Below are positions 34,572-46,714 of a stretch of 64,000 bases of DNA, piece after piece (the stretch's first letter is position 1; the number at the start of each line of letters is the position of its first letter). A program made the translations under genes and the position numbers. The notes under the pieces are model-generated. The model did not search any database. It saw only the letters and a program-made list of their open reading frames with translations, and was not told where the DNA came from. Origin of the DNA: Millisia brevis NBRC 105863 (GTDB lineage: Bacteria > Actinomycetota > Actinomycetes > Mycobacteriales > Mycobacteriaceae); the NCBI RefSeq assembly GCF_001552615.1, contig NZ_BCRN01000003.1, positions 310,001-374,000 on the forward strand, written 5' to 3'.

Positions 34572-35966
34572 TCAGTCGAGCAGCGCCCGGATCGCGTCCG
34601 CGTAGCGGTCGAGGGTCGGTTCGTCGATCGCCGCGTCGCCGGCGCAGATGCCGATCGTGACCGACGATCCGAGTCCGTAGACCCCGTGGGTCAACGCCAT
34701 CGCGGGTGACAGGGCGGGGAAGCCGACCGAGCGGAAGGCGCGCGAGCCACTGATGTCGAGGTCGGCCGGGCCGCGGTCGACGCTGGAGATCACGGTATTG
34801 CCGGTCATCCGGTCCGGGCGCATGTGCAGCGGGAATTCGCGGACCTCGCGGGCGCGCTGCCAGGCGGGCGGGACCTCGGCCGGGGTGGCGGACGCCGGGC
34901 GGGCGGTACGGGCGGCGAGCAGATCGGCGGCGATCGGCGCGGCCCGCTCCTCGAGGGGACGCTCCAGGCGCAGGTCGATGCCGACATTGCGATAGCGATT
35001 GCGGGCGGCGGGATCCGCCGCTTCGACGGCGACGGTGACCTCCGCGGCCACCTGCTCGATGCGGTCGCCACGTTCGAGCAGCAGGTCGCGCAACGCCTCC
35101 CCGATCACCACCAGGGCGCCGACGGTCACCGTCGGACCGAAGCGCCGCAGTCGGTCGTGGTCGGCCGGGATGATGCGCAGCCGCCGCCCGGCGCCGGGGT
35201 CGACGTTGAGCGACGTCGGGGCGAACCCGGACGGGCGCGGCGCCGGGGCCTGCGGGATCGCCGGCGTCTCGGGGATCGGGTCACCGGGGGTTGCCGGGCT
35301 GTCGGTCGTGGGGTGGGGCTCCGAACCGCCCCCGGTACGTTCGGCAACCATCGCGCCGGCCCAACGCACCGCGCCGAGCGAGGTCGCCCGGATGGCCGCA
35401 ACCCCGGCGCGCACCCCGGCCGGAACGGAGTCGAGGACCGGCGAGGAGTCGACCGCCTTCTCCGCGACCCGCGCCGAAGGGTCCAGCAGCACCCGCGCCA
35501 ACGCGGAGACCCCACGACCGTCGCGCAGCGCGTGCGAGACCTGCAGGACGACCAGACCGTTGATGCCCGGCCTGGTCGGGCCGGGCACCTTCGGCAGGTC
35601 GGTCACCGTCGGGAAGACGTGCAACCGCCACGGCGAGACGTGCAGGTCCAACGACTCGGACACCAACACCGCCAACCGCGCCAGAACGGCGTGATAGGCG
35701 GTCTCCCGGTGGATCTCGATCTGGTCGTCGCCGAACTCGCGCGGCACCCAGTAGGGATAGTCGAGGTCGCCCGGAACATCCCAGAGCCGCACTCGCAGAT
35801 CGCTGTCGATCGAGATGCGCTCCGCCACCCGGGCCCGCACCGCCGCCGAGGACAGCGGAGCGTCGAAGGAGTACACGGCGAACTGATCGGTCGGCATACG
35901 CCGGCCGATCCAGTACATCGTCGCGTCGCCCACACCGAGTCGGTCGCCGAGCCACATGGCATTCAT
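34572..35966 (-). CDS. WS/DGAT-type wax ester synthase/acyltransferase family protein
   Basis: The protein has 464 residues. The condensation-like active site reads LQVSHALRDGRG (about 155), so the second His and the DG of HHxxxDG are present but the first His is Ser. The C-terminal DUF1298-like part contains GNTVISSVDRGPADLDISG and ALTHGVYGLGSSVTIGICAG. The family makes triacylglycerol or wax esters, and mycobacterial genomes carry many paralogues. A Pro-rich stretch (residues about 215-245) lies between the halves. It interrupts the dinG-glgP neighbourhood of M. tuberculosis. Starts at 35966 or 35957 are possible. Confidence 0.8.
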   Translation of the reverse strand: MNAMWLGDRLGVGDATMYWIGRRMPTDQFAVYSFDAPLSSAAVRARVAERISIDSDLRVRLWDVPGDLDYPYWVPREFGDDQIEIHRETAYHAVLARLAVLVSESLDLHVSPWRLHVFPTVTDLPKVPGPTRPGINGLVVLQVSHALRDGRGVSALARVLLDPSARVAEKAVDSSPVLDSVPAGVRAGVAAIRATSLGAVRWAGAMVAERTGGGSEPHPTTDSPATPGDPIPETPAIPQAPAPRPSGFAPTSLNVDPGAGRRLRIIPADHDRLRRFGPTVTVGALVVIGEALRDLLLERGDRIEQVAAEVTVAVEAADPAARNRYRNVGIDLRLERPLEERAAPIAADLLAARTARPASATPAEVPPAWQRAREVREFPLHMRPDRMTGNTVISSVDRGPADLDISGSRAFRSVGFPALSPAMALTHGVYGLGSSVTIGICAGDAAIDEPTLDRYADAIRALLD

Positions 35967-36026
35967 GGTGCCGGCCGACCGGGGCGGGCCCGGGTAGTCA
36001 CGGATCGTGCGAGTCGGAAGGGCCGC

Positions 36027-38606
36027 TTACGCCAGGCGCACCAGACCGTATTCGGCCGGGGTGGCCAGCAGATCGTTCTTCGGCAGCACCCGTACGGTGT
36101 AGCCGACCGCACCGGTCACCGGCAGCGCCACCGTTCCGGTGAACAGCTCCAGCGAATCGGACGCCTCCGCGTACGACAGCTCGACGGTGGCCGCCGGGGT
36201 CAGGAAGTCCTGATCGTCGACCCGACCCACCAGAGCCTGGACCGACACGTCCGACGGCGCGAGGCCCGCCAGGTCGATCCGGGCCTGGATCTGCATATCG
36301 GCGCCGAGCTCCGGCGAGTCCGGCAGACCGGAGGCGTCGACGTCGACCACCCGCACCGACGGCCACGCGTCGTTGACCGAGCGACGGAAGCCGGCGAGCG
36401 CCTTGGCCCCGGCGAAGTCGTCCGCGTAGACGCGGGCGGTCGCCGCGGCGGCCGGACCGTAGTAGCCGACGGTGTAGTCGCGGACCATGCGCGAGGCCTG
36501 CACCTTTGGGCCCAGGGTCTTGAGGGTGTGGCGCACCATCTCGACCCACCGGCCGGGGATGCCGTCCTCGCCGCGGTCGTAGAACGTCGGGGCCACCGCG
36601 TTCTCGATCAGCTCGTAGAGCGCCGAGGCCTCGAGGTCGTCGCGGCGATGCTCGTCGGTCACGCCGTCCGCGGTCGGGATGGCCCAACCGTTGCTGCTGT
36701 CGGCCATCTCGTCCCACCACCCGTCGCGGATCGACAGGTTCAGACCGCCGTTGAGCGCGGACTTCATGCCCGAGGTACCGCAGGCCTCCAGGGGACGCAG
36801 CGGGTTGTTCAACCACACATCGCAACCCCAGTAGAGCCAACGGGCCATCGCCATGTCGTAGTTGGGCAGGAAGACGATCCGATGCCGCACGTCCGCCTCG
36901 TCGGCGAACCGCACGATCTGCTGGATCAGCGCCTTGCCACCGTCGTCGGCCGGGTGGGCCTTGCCGGCGACGATCAGCTGCACCGGACGATCGGCGTTGA
37001 GCAGGATCGCCCGCAGCCGCTCCGGATCGCGCAGCATCAGCGTCAGGCGCTTGTAGGTCGGCACGCGGCGGGCGAAGCCGATGGTCAACACGTCCGGGTC
37101 GAAGACCGAGTCGGTCCAGGTCAGCTCCGCGGCGGAGGAGCCGCGCTCGAGACCGGCGGCCCGCACCCGGCGTCGCACCTCGCCGACCAGATGGCTGCGC
37201 AGCGCCGACCGGATATCCCACAGCTCCTTGGGATCGAGCCGGTCGAGCAGCTCCCAGCCGCGGGCATCCTCGATGCGCTCGACGCCGGCCTCGCGGATCG
37301 CGAGCTCCTGCCACTCGGGCGCCGCCCAGGTCCAGGAGTGCACGCCATTGGTGACCGATCCGATCGGCACCTCACCCTGGTCGAATCCGGGCCACAGGCC
37401 GTTGAACATGCCCCGGCTGACCTCGCCGTGCAGCTTGGAGACACCGTTGGCGCGCTGCGCGATCCGCAGACCCATATGGGCCATGTTGAACACCTGCGGA
37501 TCGGATTCGCGTCCGAAGTCGAGGATCTTGTCGACCTGCATACCGGGCAGCAGGGTCGAATCGGACTGATGATCGCCGAAGTAGTAGCGCACCAGCTGGG
37601 CCGGGAAGCGGTCGATACCCGCGGGCACCGGCGTATGGGTGGTGAAGACGGTCGAGGCGCGCACCGCCGCCAGGGCCGCGTCGAAGTCCAGGCCGCCACC
37701 CTCGTAGCTGGTCAGCTCGCGGATGCGCTCGAGCCCGCAGAAGCCGGCGTGGCCCTCGTTGAGGTGGTAGACCGTCGGGTCCGGCAGGCCGCGCAGCCGG
37801 GTGAAGGCGCGCACCGCGCGCACGCCGCCCACGCCGACCAGGATCTCCTGCTTGATGCGGTGGTCCTGGTCGCCGCCGTAGAGCCGGTCGGTGACCGACC
37901 GCAGCTCGGCGTCGTTGTCGGCGATATCCGAGTCGAGCAGCAGCAGCGGCACCCGGCCGACCTGCGCCACCCACACGCGCGCCCGCAGCGTGCGACCGCC
38001 GGGCATCGCGACCCGGATCAGCACCGGCGCACCGCTCGGCTCGGTCAGCAGCGACAGCGGCAGCCCCTGCGGGTCGAAGGACGGGTAGTGCTCCTGCTGC
38101 CAGCCGTCGGCGGTCAGGCTCTGCCGGAAGTACCCCATCCGGTACCACAGGCCGATGCCGATCAGCGGCAGACCGAGATCCGACGCCGCCTTGAGGTGGT
38201 CTCCGGCCAGGATGCCGAGGCCGCCGGAATAGTTCGGCAGCACCTCGGAGACACCGAATTCCATGGAGAAGTAGGCGATCCCCGCCGGGAACTCCGCGCC
38301 GTCGTCCACCCGCTTCTGGAACCACCGCGGACCGGTCAGGTACTCACGGTGCTCCGCGAGGACCCCCTCCATGCGACCGACGAAGTCGTCGTCGCCGGCC
38401 AGTTCGTCGAGCCGGGCGTTACCGATCTCACCGAGCAACCGAACCGGGTCCTGCCCGGTCCGCTGCCACAGGTCCGAATCCATCGATTCGAACAGCGAAC
38501 GAGTGTTCAGATGCCAGGACCAGCGCAGGTTGGTCGCGAGCTCGCTGAGCCCGGACAGGCGTTGTGGGAGGTGGGCGCGGACAGTGAACCGACGCAGTGC
38601 TTTCAC
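36027..38606 (-). CDS. glgP: Alpha-glucan phosphorylase (GlgP, DUF3417-type)
   Basis: The protein has 859 residues. An N-terminal DUF3417 domain ([20 protein letters not shown]) precedes the glycogen-phosphorylase fold. That fold shows [61 protein letters not shown], and the PLP-lysine region [20 protein letters not shown] (Lys about 616). It releases glucose-1-phosphate from alpha-1,4-glucan ends. The GTG start at 38606 lies 8 nt after TAAGCT, possibly leaderless. It is divergent from glgE-glgB, so synthesis and breakdown share a 172-bp regulatory space. Confidence 0.95.
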   Translation of the reverse strand: MKALRRFTVRAHLPQRLSGLSELATNLRWSWHLNTRSLFESMDSDLWQRTGQDPVRLLGEIGNARLDELAGDDDFVGRMEGVLAEHREYLTGPRWFQKRVDDGAEFPAGIAYFSMEFGVSEVLPNYSGGLGILAGDHLKAASDLGLPLIGIGLWYRMGYFRQSLTADGWQQEHYPSFDPQGLPLSLLTEPSGAPVLIRVAMPGGRTLRARVWVAQVGRVPLLLLDSDIADNDAELRSVTDRLYGGDQDHRIKQEILVGVGGVRAVRAFTRLRGLPDPTVYHLNEGHAGFCGLERIRELTSYEGGGLDFDAALAAVRASTVFTTHTPVPAGIDRFPAQLVRYYFGDHQSDSTLLPGMQVDKILDFGRESDPQVFNMAHMGLRIAQRANGVSKLHGEVSRGMFNGLWPGFDQGEVPIGSVTNGVHSWTWAAPEWQELAIREAGVERIEDARGWELLDRLDPKELWDIRSALRSHLVGEVRRRVRAAGLERGSSAAELTWTDSVFDPDVLTIGFARRVPTYKRLTLMLRDPERLRAILLNADRPVQLIVAGKAHPADDGGKALIQQIVRFADEADVRHRIVFLPNYDMAMARWLYWGCDVWLNNPLRPLEACGTSGMKSALNGGLNLSIRDGWWDEMADSSNGWAIPTADGVTDEHRRDDLEASALYELIENAVAPTFYDRGEDGIPGRWVEMVRHTLKTLGPKVQASRMVRDYTVGYYGPAAAATARVYADDFAGAKALAGFRRSVNDAWPSVRVVDVDASGLPDSPELGADMQIQARIDLAGLAPSDVSVQALVGRVDDQDFLTPAATVELSYAEASDSLELFTGTVALPVTGAVGYTVRVLPKNDLLATPAEYGLVRLA

Positions 38607-38778
38607 GACTGGCGAGCTTACCGAGCCCTACCGATCCTGCAGGAGAACTCGGAGGGTCGCGGTGATCACGTATCGGCGTCGAATGGTGGTCGAGCACGGC
38701 GTCGCATGCTCGCGCCGACGGGTTGTGGACTACGGTAATTCTGGTCCGATCGTCTCGACACAGAATGGGAGCCGCCCC

Positions 38779-40772
<1,994 letters not shown>

Positions 40773-40776
<4 letters not shown>

Positions 40777-42956
40777 ACGCGATCCCAGCGGAGGCGGACC
40801 TCGAACGATTGTCCGCCGGCACCCACCACGATCCCCACGCGATCCTCGGTGCGCACGCCGTGCCGGGCGGCACGGCGATTCGGACGCTGCGCCCCGGCGC
40901 GGACAAGGTCGCCGTGCGCATCGGTGGCGTCGACCATCCGCTCGAACCGATCGGCCACGACGTCTTCGCCGCCGAGGTGCCGATCGAGAACCTGATCGAC
41001 TACCGCCTGGTGGTCAACTACCCCGGCCAGGACGTGACCGTCGCGGACGGCTACCGGTTCCTGCCGACGATCGGCGAGGTCGACCTGCACCTGATCGGTG
41101 AGGGTCGGCACGAACGGCTCTGGGACGTCCTCGGCGCCCACCCGCGGACCTATACGACCCCGGACGGCGACGTCTCCGGTACGTCGTTCGCCGTCTGGGC
41201 GCCGGCCGCCGTCGGCGTCACCCTGATCGGCGAGTTCGAGGGCTGGGGCGGCCATACCTGGCCGATGCGCGCCCTCGGGTCGAGCGGCGTCTGGGAGCTC
41301 TTCGCCCCCGACATCGCCCCCGGCAGCACGTACAAGTTCCGCGTCCACGGCAGTGACGGATCGGTCCGCGACAAGGCCGACCCGATGGCCTTCGCCACCG
41401 AGCTGCCGCCGGCGACCGCCTCGCGGGTCACCGAGTCGTCCTTCGTCTGGACCGACGAGGCCTGGCTGGCCAAGCGCGCGGCCACCGAGCCGACCTCGGC
41501 GCCGCTGAGCATCTACGAGGTGCACGCCGCGAGTTGGCGGCCGGGTCTGACCTACCGCGAGCTGGCCGACCAGTTGGTGGAGTATCTGGACAAGACGCAG
41601 TTCACCCACGTCGAGCTGTTGCCGGTCGCCGAGCACCCGTTCGGGGGCTCGTGGGGCTACCAGGTGACGTCCTACTACGCGCCGACCTCGCGGTTCGGTA
41701 GCCCGGACGACTTCCGCTACTTCGTCGATCGGTTGCACACCGCCGGTTACGGCGTGCTGATCGACTGGGTTCCCGCCCACTTCCCCAAGGATGATTGGGC
41801 GCTCGCCCGCTTCGACGGCAGCGCCCTCTACGAGCACCCGGACCCGCGTCGCGGCGAGCAACTCGACTGGGGCACCTACGTTTTCGACTTCGGTCGTACC
41901 GAGGTGCGCAACTTCCTGGTCGCGAACGCGCTCTACTGGGTCAGCGAATTCCACGTCGACGGCCTGCGCGTCGACGCCGTCGCCTCGATGATCTACCTCG
42001 ACTACTCGCGCCCGGACGGCGGTTGGGAGCCCAACAAGTACGGCGGCCGCGAGAACCTCGAGGCGGTGGCCTTCCTCCAGGAGATGAACGCCACCGTGCA
42101 CAAGCTGCATCCCGGTGTGCTGACCATCGCCGAGGAATCGACGGCCTGGCCCGGCGTCACCCGCGACACCACCGTCGGCGGCCTCGGGTTCTCGATGAAG
42201 TGGAACATGGGCTGGATGCACGACACCCTCGGGTACATGACCTACGACCCGGTCTATCGCAGCTACCACCACCATCAGATGACGTTCTCGATGATGTACG
42301 CCTACGCCGAGAACTACGTCCTGCCGATCAGCCACGACGAGGTCGTGCACGGCAAGGGCACGCTGTGGTCGCGGGAGCCGGGAGACGACTGGTCCAAGGC
42401 CGCCGGGGTCCGCAACCTGCTCGCCTATATGTGGGCGCATCCGGGTAAGCAATTGCTGTTCATGGGCCAGGAGTTCGGCCAGCAGGCGGAGTGGTCCGAC
42501 GGGCGCGGCCTGGACTGGTGGCTGCTCGACGCCCCCGGGATCGGGGCGCTGCATCGGGGCATCCAGGGACTGGTCGGCGACCTCAACCGCACCTATCGCG
42601 ATCGGCCGGCGCTCTATACGCGCGACTCGCGGCCGGACGGCTTCGAGTGGATCGATGCCAACGACAACGCCAACAACGTCTTCAGCTTCCTGCGCTACGG
42701 GCCGGACGGCGCCGTGGTCGCCTGCATGTTCAACTTCTCCGGCTCCGCGCACGCGGACTATCGGATCGGGTTGCCCTTCGCCGGCGAGTGGGACGAGATC
42801 CTCAACACCGACGCGGAGATCTACGGCGGGTCCGGGGTGGGCAACCTCGGCCGGGTCACCGCCCGGAACGAGGGCTGGCATGGTCGGCCGGCGTCGGCGC
42901 AGTTGGTCCTGCCCCCGCTCGGTGCGATCTGGCTCGCCCCGCATACCGAGGGATAG
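40773..42956 (+). CDS. glgB: 1,4-alpha-glucan branching enzyme
   Basis: The protein has 727 residues: two N-terminal beta domains (CBM48-like; [20 protein letters not shown]), then the GH13 barrel with [20 protein letters not shown], catalytic [17 protein letters not shown] (Asp about 401), [10 protein letters not shown] (Glu about 454) and [12 protein letters not shown], and an all-beta C-terminal domain. It introduces alpha-1,6 branches into the chains that GlgE elongates. GTG start within the glgE stop (GTGA), so the two are translated together. Confidence 0.97.
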
Positions 42957-42964
42957 CGAATACC

Positions 42965-44467
42965 GTGCCGGCCGGATCGACGACGCGCGGGTCCACCCCG
43001 AGCTCCCCCGGCGATGACCCGCGCCCCGGATCCGGTCGGCCCCGGCGCCGGTTCGGCGCACTGGTCCTGAGCCTGGTGACCGTCGCCGCGCTGGTCACCG
43101 GCTGCGGGGTGAGCGTCATCGAGGGCACGGCGGTCCCGGTGATCGTCGATCCCTCCGAGGTCGGCGGCCTGCCGACATCGACCGGCCCCTCCGGGCCGCG
43201 CGAGGGCGCACCGGACGCGCAGCGGACGGTCATCAACACCGACGGCTCGGATATCGACGTCCTGTCGGTCAACGCGCTGGCCGATATCGAGGACTACTGG
43301 CAGACGACCTATCCGCAGATCTTCGGCGGCTCCTTCACGCCGGCGCAGGAGCTGTTGTCCTGGGACGCCTTCGACCGGCGCAGCCCGCAGTTCTGCGGCG
43401 AGGACACCGCCGGCTTCCCGAACGCCGGCTTCTGCGTCACCGACCAGTCGATCGGCTGGGATCGCGGCGCCCTGTTCCCCGAGCTGATCGACGCGTTCGG
43501 GCCGATGGCGGTCGTCGTGGTCCTGGCCCACGAATACGGCCACTCGGTCCAGTATCAATCCGGTCTGATCAACCGCGATACGCCCGGAATCGTCGCCGAG
43601 CAGCAGGCGGACTGCTTCGCGGGCGCCTTCATCCGGCATGTGGCGCAGGACCGCGCGGAGCGCTTCACCATCAACACCACCGACGGGCTGTCCTCGGTGC
43701 TGGAAACGATCGTCTCGGTGCGCGACGCGACGCCGGGCGATCCGACCCTGATCCACGGGTCGGCCTTCGAGCGCGTGACGGCCACCCAGATGGGCTTCAT
43801 CAACGGTTCGCGGATCTGCACGTCGATCGACATGCCCGAGATCGAAACCCGGCGCGCGACCCTGCCCCGCTACTTCGGCGTCGACGACGATGGTGAGTTC
43901 CCGGTCACCCGCGACTCGCTGGAGATGTTCACCCGGACGTTCTCGACGGTCCTGGGCCTCGATCCGGCGCCAACGGTCGATTTCTCCGGCGCCGAGTTGA
44001 ACTGCACCGACGCGCAGACCACCCATCCGGTGTCGTACTGCCCGTCCACGGACACGATCGGGGTCGACGTCGCGGCGCTGGCCGCCCACGGAGTTCCCCT
44101 GCAGACCAACGATCTGGTCCCCCGCATCGTGCGCGGCGACTTCGGCGCCTACATCCTGTTCCTGTCCCGGATGGTGCTCGCCCAGCAGAACCGTCAGGGC
44201 AGGCCTGTGCAGGGGGCCTCGATCGCGCTGCGCACCGCCTGTCTGTCGGGGGTCGCGACGGCCGCGATCAGTCCGGAACGGAACCCGGGGACCGAAGTGC
44301 TCCTGTCCCCCGGCGATCTCGACGAGGCGGTCTCCGGGCTGCTGGACAACGGCCTGGCCGCCGCCGACGTCGACGGCAACACCGTGTTGAGCGGCTTCAC
44401 CCGCGTCGAGGCGTTCCGCATCGGCGTCCTGCAGGACCAGTTCGCCTGCACCAGCCGCTACAACTGA
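42965..44467 (+). CDS. Putative neutral zinc metallopeptidase, lipoprotein
   Basis: The protein has 500 residues. After a basic start, RRRFGALVLSLVTVAALVTG ends at a lipobox Cys (LVTGC-GV, about residue 47). The zinc site is VVLAHEYGHSVQYQ (HExxH, about 188), with EQQADCFAGAF downstream, where Glu or Asp could be the third ligand. This is the YpfJ-like putative neutral zinc metallopeptidase family, anchored outside the membrane; substrates are unknown. The GTG start is 8 bp after the glgB stop and the message is probably shared with glgB. A hairpin follows. Confidence 0.82.
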   Translation: MPAGSTTRGSTPSSPGDDPRPGSGRPRRRFGALVLSLVTVAALVTGCGVSVIEGTAVPVIVDPSEVGGLPTSTGPSGPREGAPDAQRTVINTDGSDIDVLSVNALADIEDYWQTTYPQIFGGSFTPAQELLSWDAFDRRSPQFCGEDTAGFPNAGFCVTDQSIGWDRGALFPELIDAFGPMAVVVVLAHEYGHSVQYQSGLINRDTPGIVAEQQADCFAGAFIRHVAQDRAERFTINTTDGLSSVLETIVSVRDATPGDPTLIHGSAFERVTATQMGFINGSRICTSIDMPEIETRRATLPRYFGVDDDGEFPVTRDSLEMFTRTFSTVLGLDPAPTVDFSGAELNCTDAQTTHPVSYCPSTDTIGVDVAALAAHGVPLQTNDLVPRIVRGDFGAYILFLSRMVLAQQNRQGRPVQGASIALRTACLSGVATAAISPERNPGTEVLLSPGDLDEAVSGLLDNGLAAADVDGNTVLSGFTRVEAFRIGVLQDQFACTSRYN

Positions 44468-44480
44468 ACCCGCACATACG

Positions 44481-44519
44481 TCGGCCGCCCCGGTCCCTCA
44501 TGGGTCCGTGGGCGGCCGA
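44481..44519. terminator. Hairpin between metallopeptidase and thioredoxin-fold genes
   Basis: TCGGCCGCCC (44481-44490) and GGGCGGCCGA (44510-44519) pair over 10 bp with a 19-nt loop, between two convergent genes. There is no T-tract. Confidence 0.5.
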
Positions 44520-44570
44520 TGTCTCGGATCGAACGTGTTGGTCCGCAGCCGGATCGGTGCCGCGGCCGAA

Positions 44571-45497
44571 TCAGTAGAGCGCGAGGGCCAGCTTGCGGCG
44601 CGCGGCCACGACCTTCTCGTCGCTCGGCTCGAAGAGCTCGAACAGTTCGATCAGGCGGGTACGCACCCGGGTGCGGTCATCTCCGGAGGTGGCGGCGACG
44701 GCGGCGATCAGGACCCCGAAGCCGTCCTCCTCGCGCTGATCGCGGACCAGGGCGTCCGCGGCGGCGAACTGCTTGTCGATATCGTCCGGCGCGGCGGCGG
44801 CCTGCTCGACCGCATCGGCCGGGATGTCGGCGGCGCGGCTCAGGAAGGTCACCCAGCGCAGGCCGCTGCGGGCCTCCACATTGCCGGGCTCCACGTCGAG
44901 GATCGCCTGGTAGGCGACGGCGGCGGCCTCGAGGTTGCCGTCCGCGAGGGCGGTATCGGCGGCGACGAAGCGGGGGTCCTCCGGCTCGGGGGCGTCATCG
45001 GCGCCCGAAGCGCCCGACAGCTTGCCCTCGACCGCGCGAGCGATCGCGGCGAGCCACTGGCGCACGGCCTCCTCGGGCTGCGGTCCCTCGAGATCTGCCA
45101 GCGGCTGACCGGCGGCCACCGCGATCACCATCGGCACCGTCTGCACCCGGAACGCCTGGGCGATACGCGGATTCGCCTCGACGTCGACCTTGGCCAGCAC
45201 CCATGCGCCGGCGTCCTCGATAGCGAGCTTCTCGAGCAGCGCGGTGAAGGACGCGGACTGCGGCGCCCGCGGGACACCGAGGTCGACCAGGACCGGAACC
45301 TGCATCGAACGCTGCAGAACGTCGGACTCGAAGTTGGCCTCGGTGATCACCACAGCCGGGCTGATCCCATTGGCCGCAGGCGGTTGATTCTTGGCCTCGG
45401 CGCGCGCCTTGAGCCCCGAGAGATCGACGGCACCCGACATCGCGGCGGCCACCGCGGCCGCCGGACGGCCGGAGGAGGAAGATCCAGGTCCTGTCAC
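44571..45497 (-). CDS. Thioredoxin-fold/TPR protein without CXXC (Rv1324-type)
   Basis: The protein has 308 residues. The thioredoxin fold (about 45-150) is recognisable from VVITEANFESDVLQRSMQVP, VLVDLGVPRAPQSASFTALL and AKVDVEANPRIAQAFRVQTV then P (cis-Pro). The usual WCxxC is replaced by VPRAPQ, so it cannot act as a dithiol reductase. The C-terminal half (about 170-305) is helical, TPR-like (DTALADGNLEAAAVAYQAIL), as in CnoX/YbbN-type chaperone-like proteins. It is probably a holdase or scaffold. GTG start with AGGA upstream. Confidence 0.85.
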   Translation of the reverse strand: MTGPGSSSSGRPAAAVAAAMSGAVDLSGLKARAEAKNQPPAANGISPAVVITEANFESDVLQRSMQVPVLVDLGVPRAPQSASFTALLEKLAIEDAGAWVLAKVDVEANPRIAQAFRVQTVPMVIAVAAGQPLADLEGPQPEEAVRQWLAAIARAVEGKLSGASGADDAPEPEDPRFVAADTALADGNLEAAAVAYQAILDVEPGNVEARSGLRWVTFLSRAADIPADAVEQAAAAPDDIDKQFAAADALVRDQREEDGFGVLIAAVAATSGDDRTRVRTRLIELFELFEPSDEKVVAARRKLALALY

Positions 45498-45569
45498 GTG
45501 GTCATCCTGTCACCCCGTGGGAGCGGCGCGGTGAGCGACCCCGGCAGCATCACCGCCGGTGGGAGTGCG

Positions 45570-45941
45570 TCAGGCGGCGGCAGCGGCGTCCGCCGGGCGC
45601 ACCAGCCGGCCGGTGCGCGAGGCCCAGATCTCGAAGACCGCGGTGGCGAACGGCGGGATGCTCGCCAGCAGGGCGACAACCGCCACGGCGGGCGACCAAC
45701 GGAAGTGCAGAGCGGCGGCGATCGCGACGATCACGTAGAGCACGAACATGGCGCCGTGCACCGGTCCGAAGAATTGGACACCCACCTCGGTGCCGGGGTC
45801 GGCGAGGTACTTGAAGCCCATCCCGATCAGCAGACCCAACCAGCTCAGCGCCTCGGCGAAGGCGACGTAGCGGAAGGTCTTCGCGAGCTTGATGACGAGC
45901 GGGTGATCGGCCGGACCGACCGGCAGCTGGGGTGTCGACAT
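45570..45941 (-). CDS. DUF3817 integral membrane protein, second copy
   Basis: The protein has 123 residues. Three membrane segments are seen: YVAFAEALSWLGLLIGMGFK, FGPVHGAMFVLYVIVAIAAAL with the HG motif, and VAVVALLASIPPFATAVFEI. It is paralogous to the DUF3817 protein at 25.4 kb. The ATG at 45941 lies 7 nt after CACAAT, a plausible leaderless start; an in-frame ATG at 45950 is the alternative. The function is unknown. Confidence 0.85.
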   Translation of the reverse strand: MSTPQLPVGPADHPLVIKLAKTFRYVAFAEALSWLGLLIGMGFKYLADPGTEVGVQFFGPVHGAMFVLYVIVAIAAALHFRWSPAVAVVALLASIPPFATAVFEIWASRTGRLVRPADAAAAA

Positions 45942-46195
45942 GGCGACCATTGTGCCAACGGCTCGTGCGCTCGCGACCGTGTCGTCCACCACGTCTGTCG
46001 TCTCAGCCGTCGGCCTTCCATCGCGGTCGCCGCCCGCCACATCGTCCATCGTGTCCCTCGGCACGGCGATTGGTCGCCATCCGACCGCCCGGAAGCCTTT
46101 GTACAATCGGCCAACAATGGTCGCCCGCACCGATCTTTGTACGCATCCGGCGAGCCCGCGACCCGGCCACTCGAAAGCCGCGATATCGTGGACAA

Positions 46196-46705
46196 ATGAC
46201 AGCCGTCCCGACCAACACCCCCACGGACGCGATCGCGGCCGGCCTGGTCACCGCCATCGATCATGTCGGTATCGCGGTGCCCGATCTCGACGCCGCGGCG
46301 CAGTGGTACGCCACCCATCTGGGCATGGTGGTCACCCACGAGGAAATCAATGTCGAGCAGGGTGTGCGAGAGGCGATGCTCGGGTACCCCGGCACCGCCA
46401 ACGACACCGCGTTGCAGCTGCTGGCACCACTGGATTCGTCCTCGACGATCGCCAAATTCATCGACCGCAACGGCCCGGGTCTCCAACAGCTTGCTTATCG
46501 GGTCACCGACCTGCAAGCAGTTCAGACCTTCCTCCGAGAACGGGGCGTTCGACTGTTGTACGATGCCGCCAAGCGCGGCACCGGCGGATCCCAGATCAAC
46601 TTCATTCACCCGAAGGACGCCGGTGGTGTGCTGATCGAGCTCGTTGAGCCATCATCCGACCACGAGCGTGTAACAAGCGCTCAAAACCTTCACGAGGACC
46701 GGTAA
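46196..46705 (+). CDS. mce: Methylmalonyl-CoA epimerase
   Basis: The protein has 169 residues with the vicinal-oxygen-chelate fold: IDHVGIAVPDLDAAAQWYAT (first metal His), LQLLAPLDSSSTIAKFI, GLQQLAYRVTDLQAV and INFIHPKDAGGVLIELVEP (last His and Glu). It interconverts (R)- and (S)-methylmalonyl-CoA in propionate metabolism. The start lies 6 nt after TATCGT. Its TAA stop forms part of the next gene's -10 (TAAGTT). Confidence 0.93.
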   Translation: MTAVPTNTPTDAIAAGLVTAIDHVGIAVPDLDAAAQWYATHLGMVVTHEEINVEQGVREAMLGYPGTANDTALQLLAPLDSSSTIAKFIDRNGPGLQQLAYRVTDLQAVQTFLRERGVRLLYDAAKRGTGGSQINFIHPKDAGGVLIELVEPSSDHERVTSAQNLHEDR

Positions 46706-46714
46706 GTTATCGCC

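Noticed and set aside
34824-38738. Plus-strand open frame of about 1300 codons opposite the acyltransferase and glgP
   Set aside because: It crosses two real genes and their spacer with a biased, domain-free translation.
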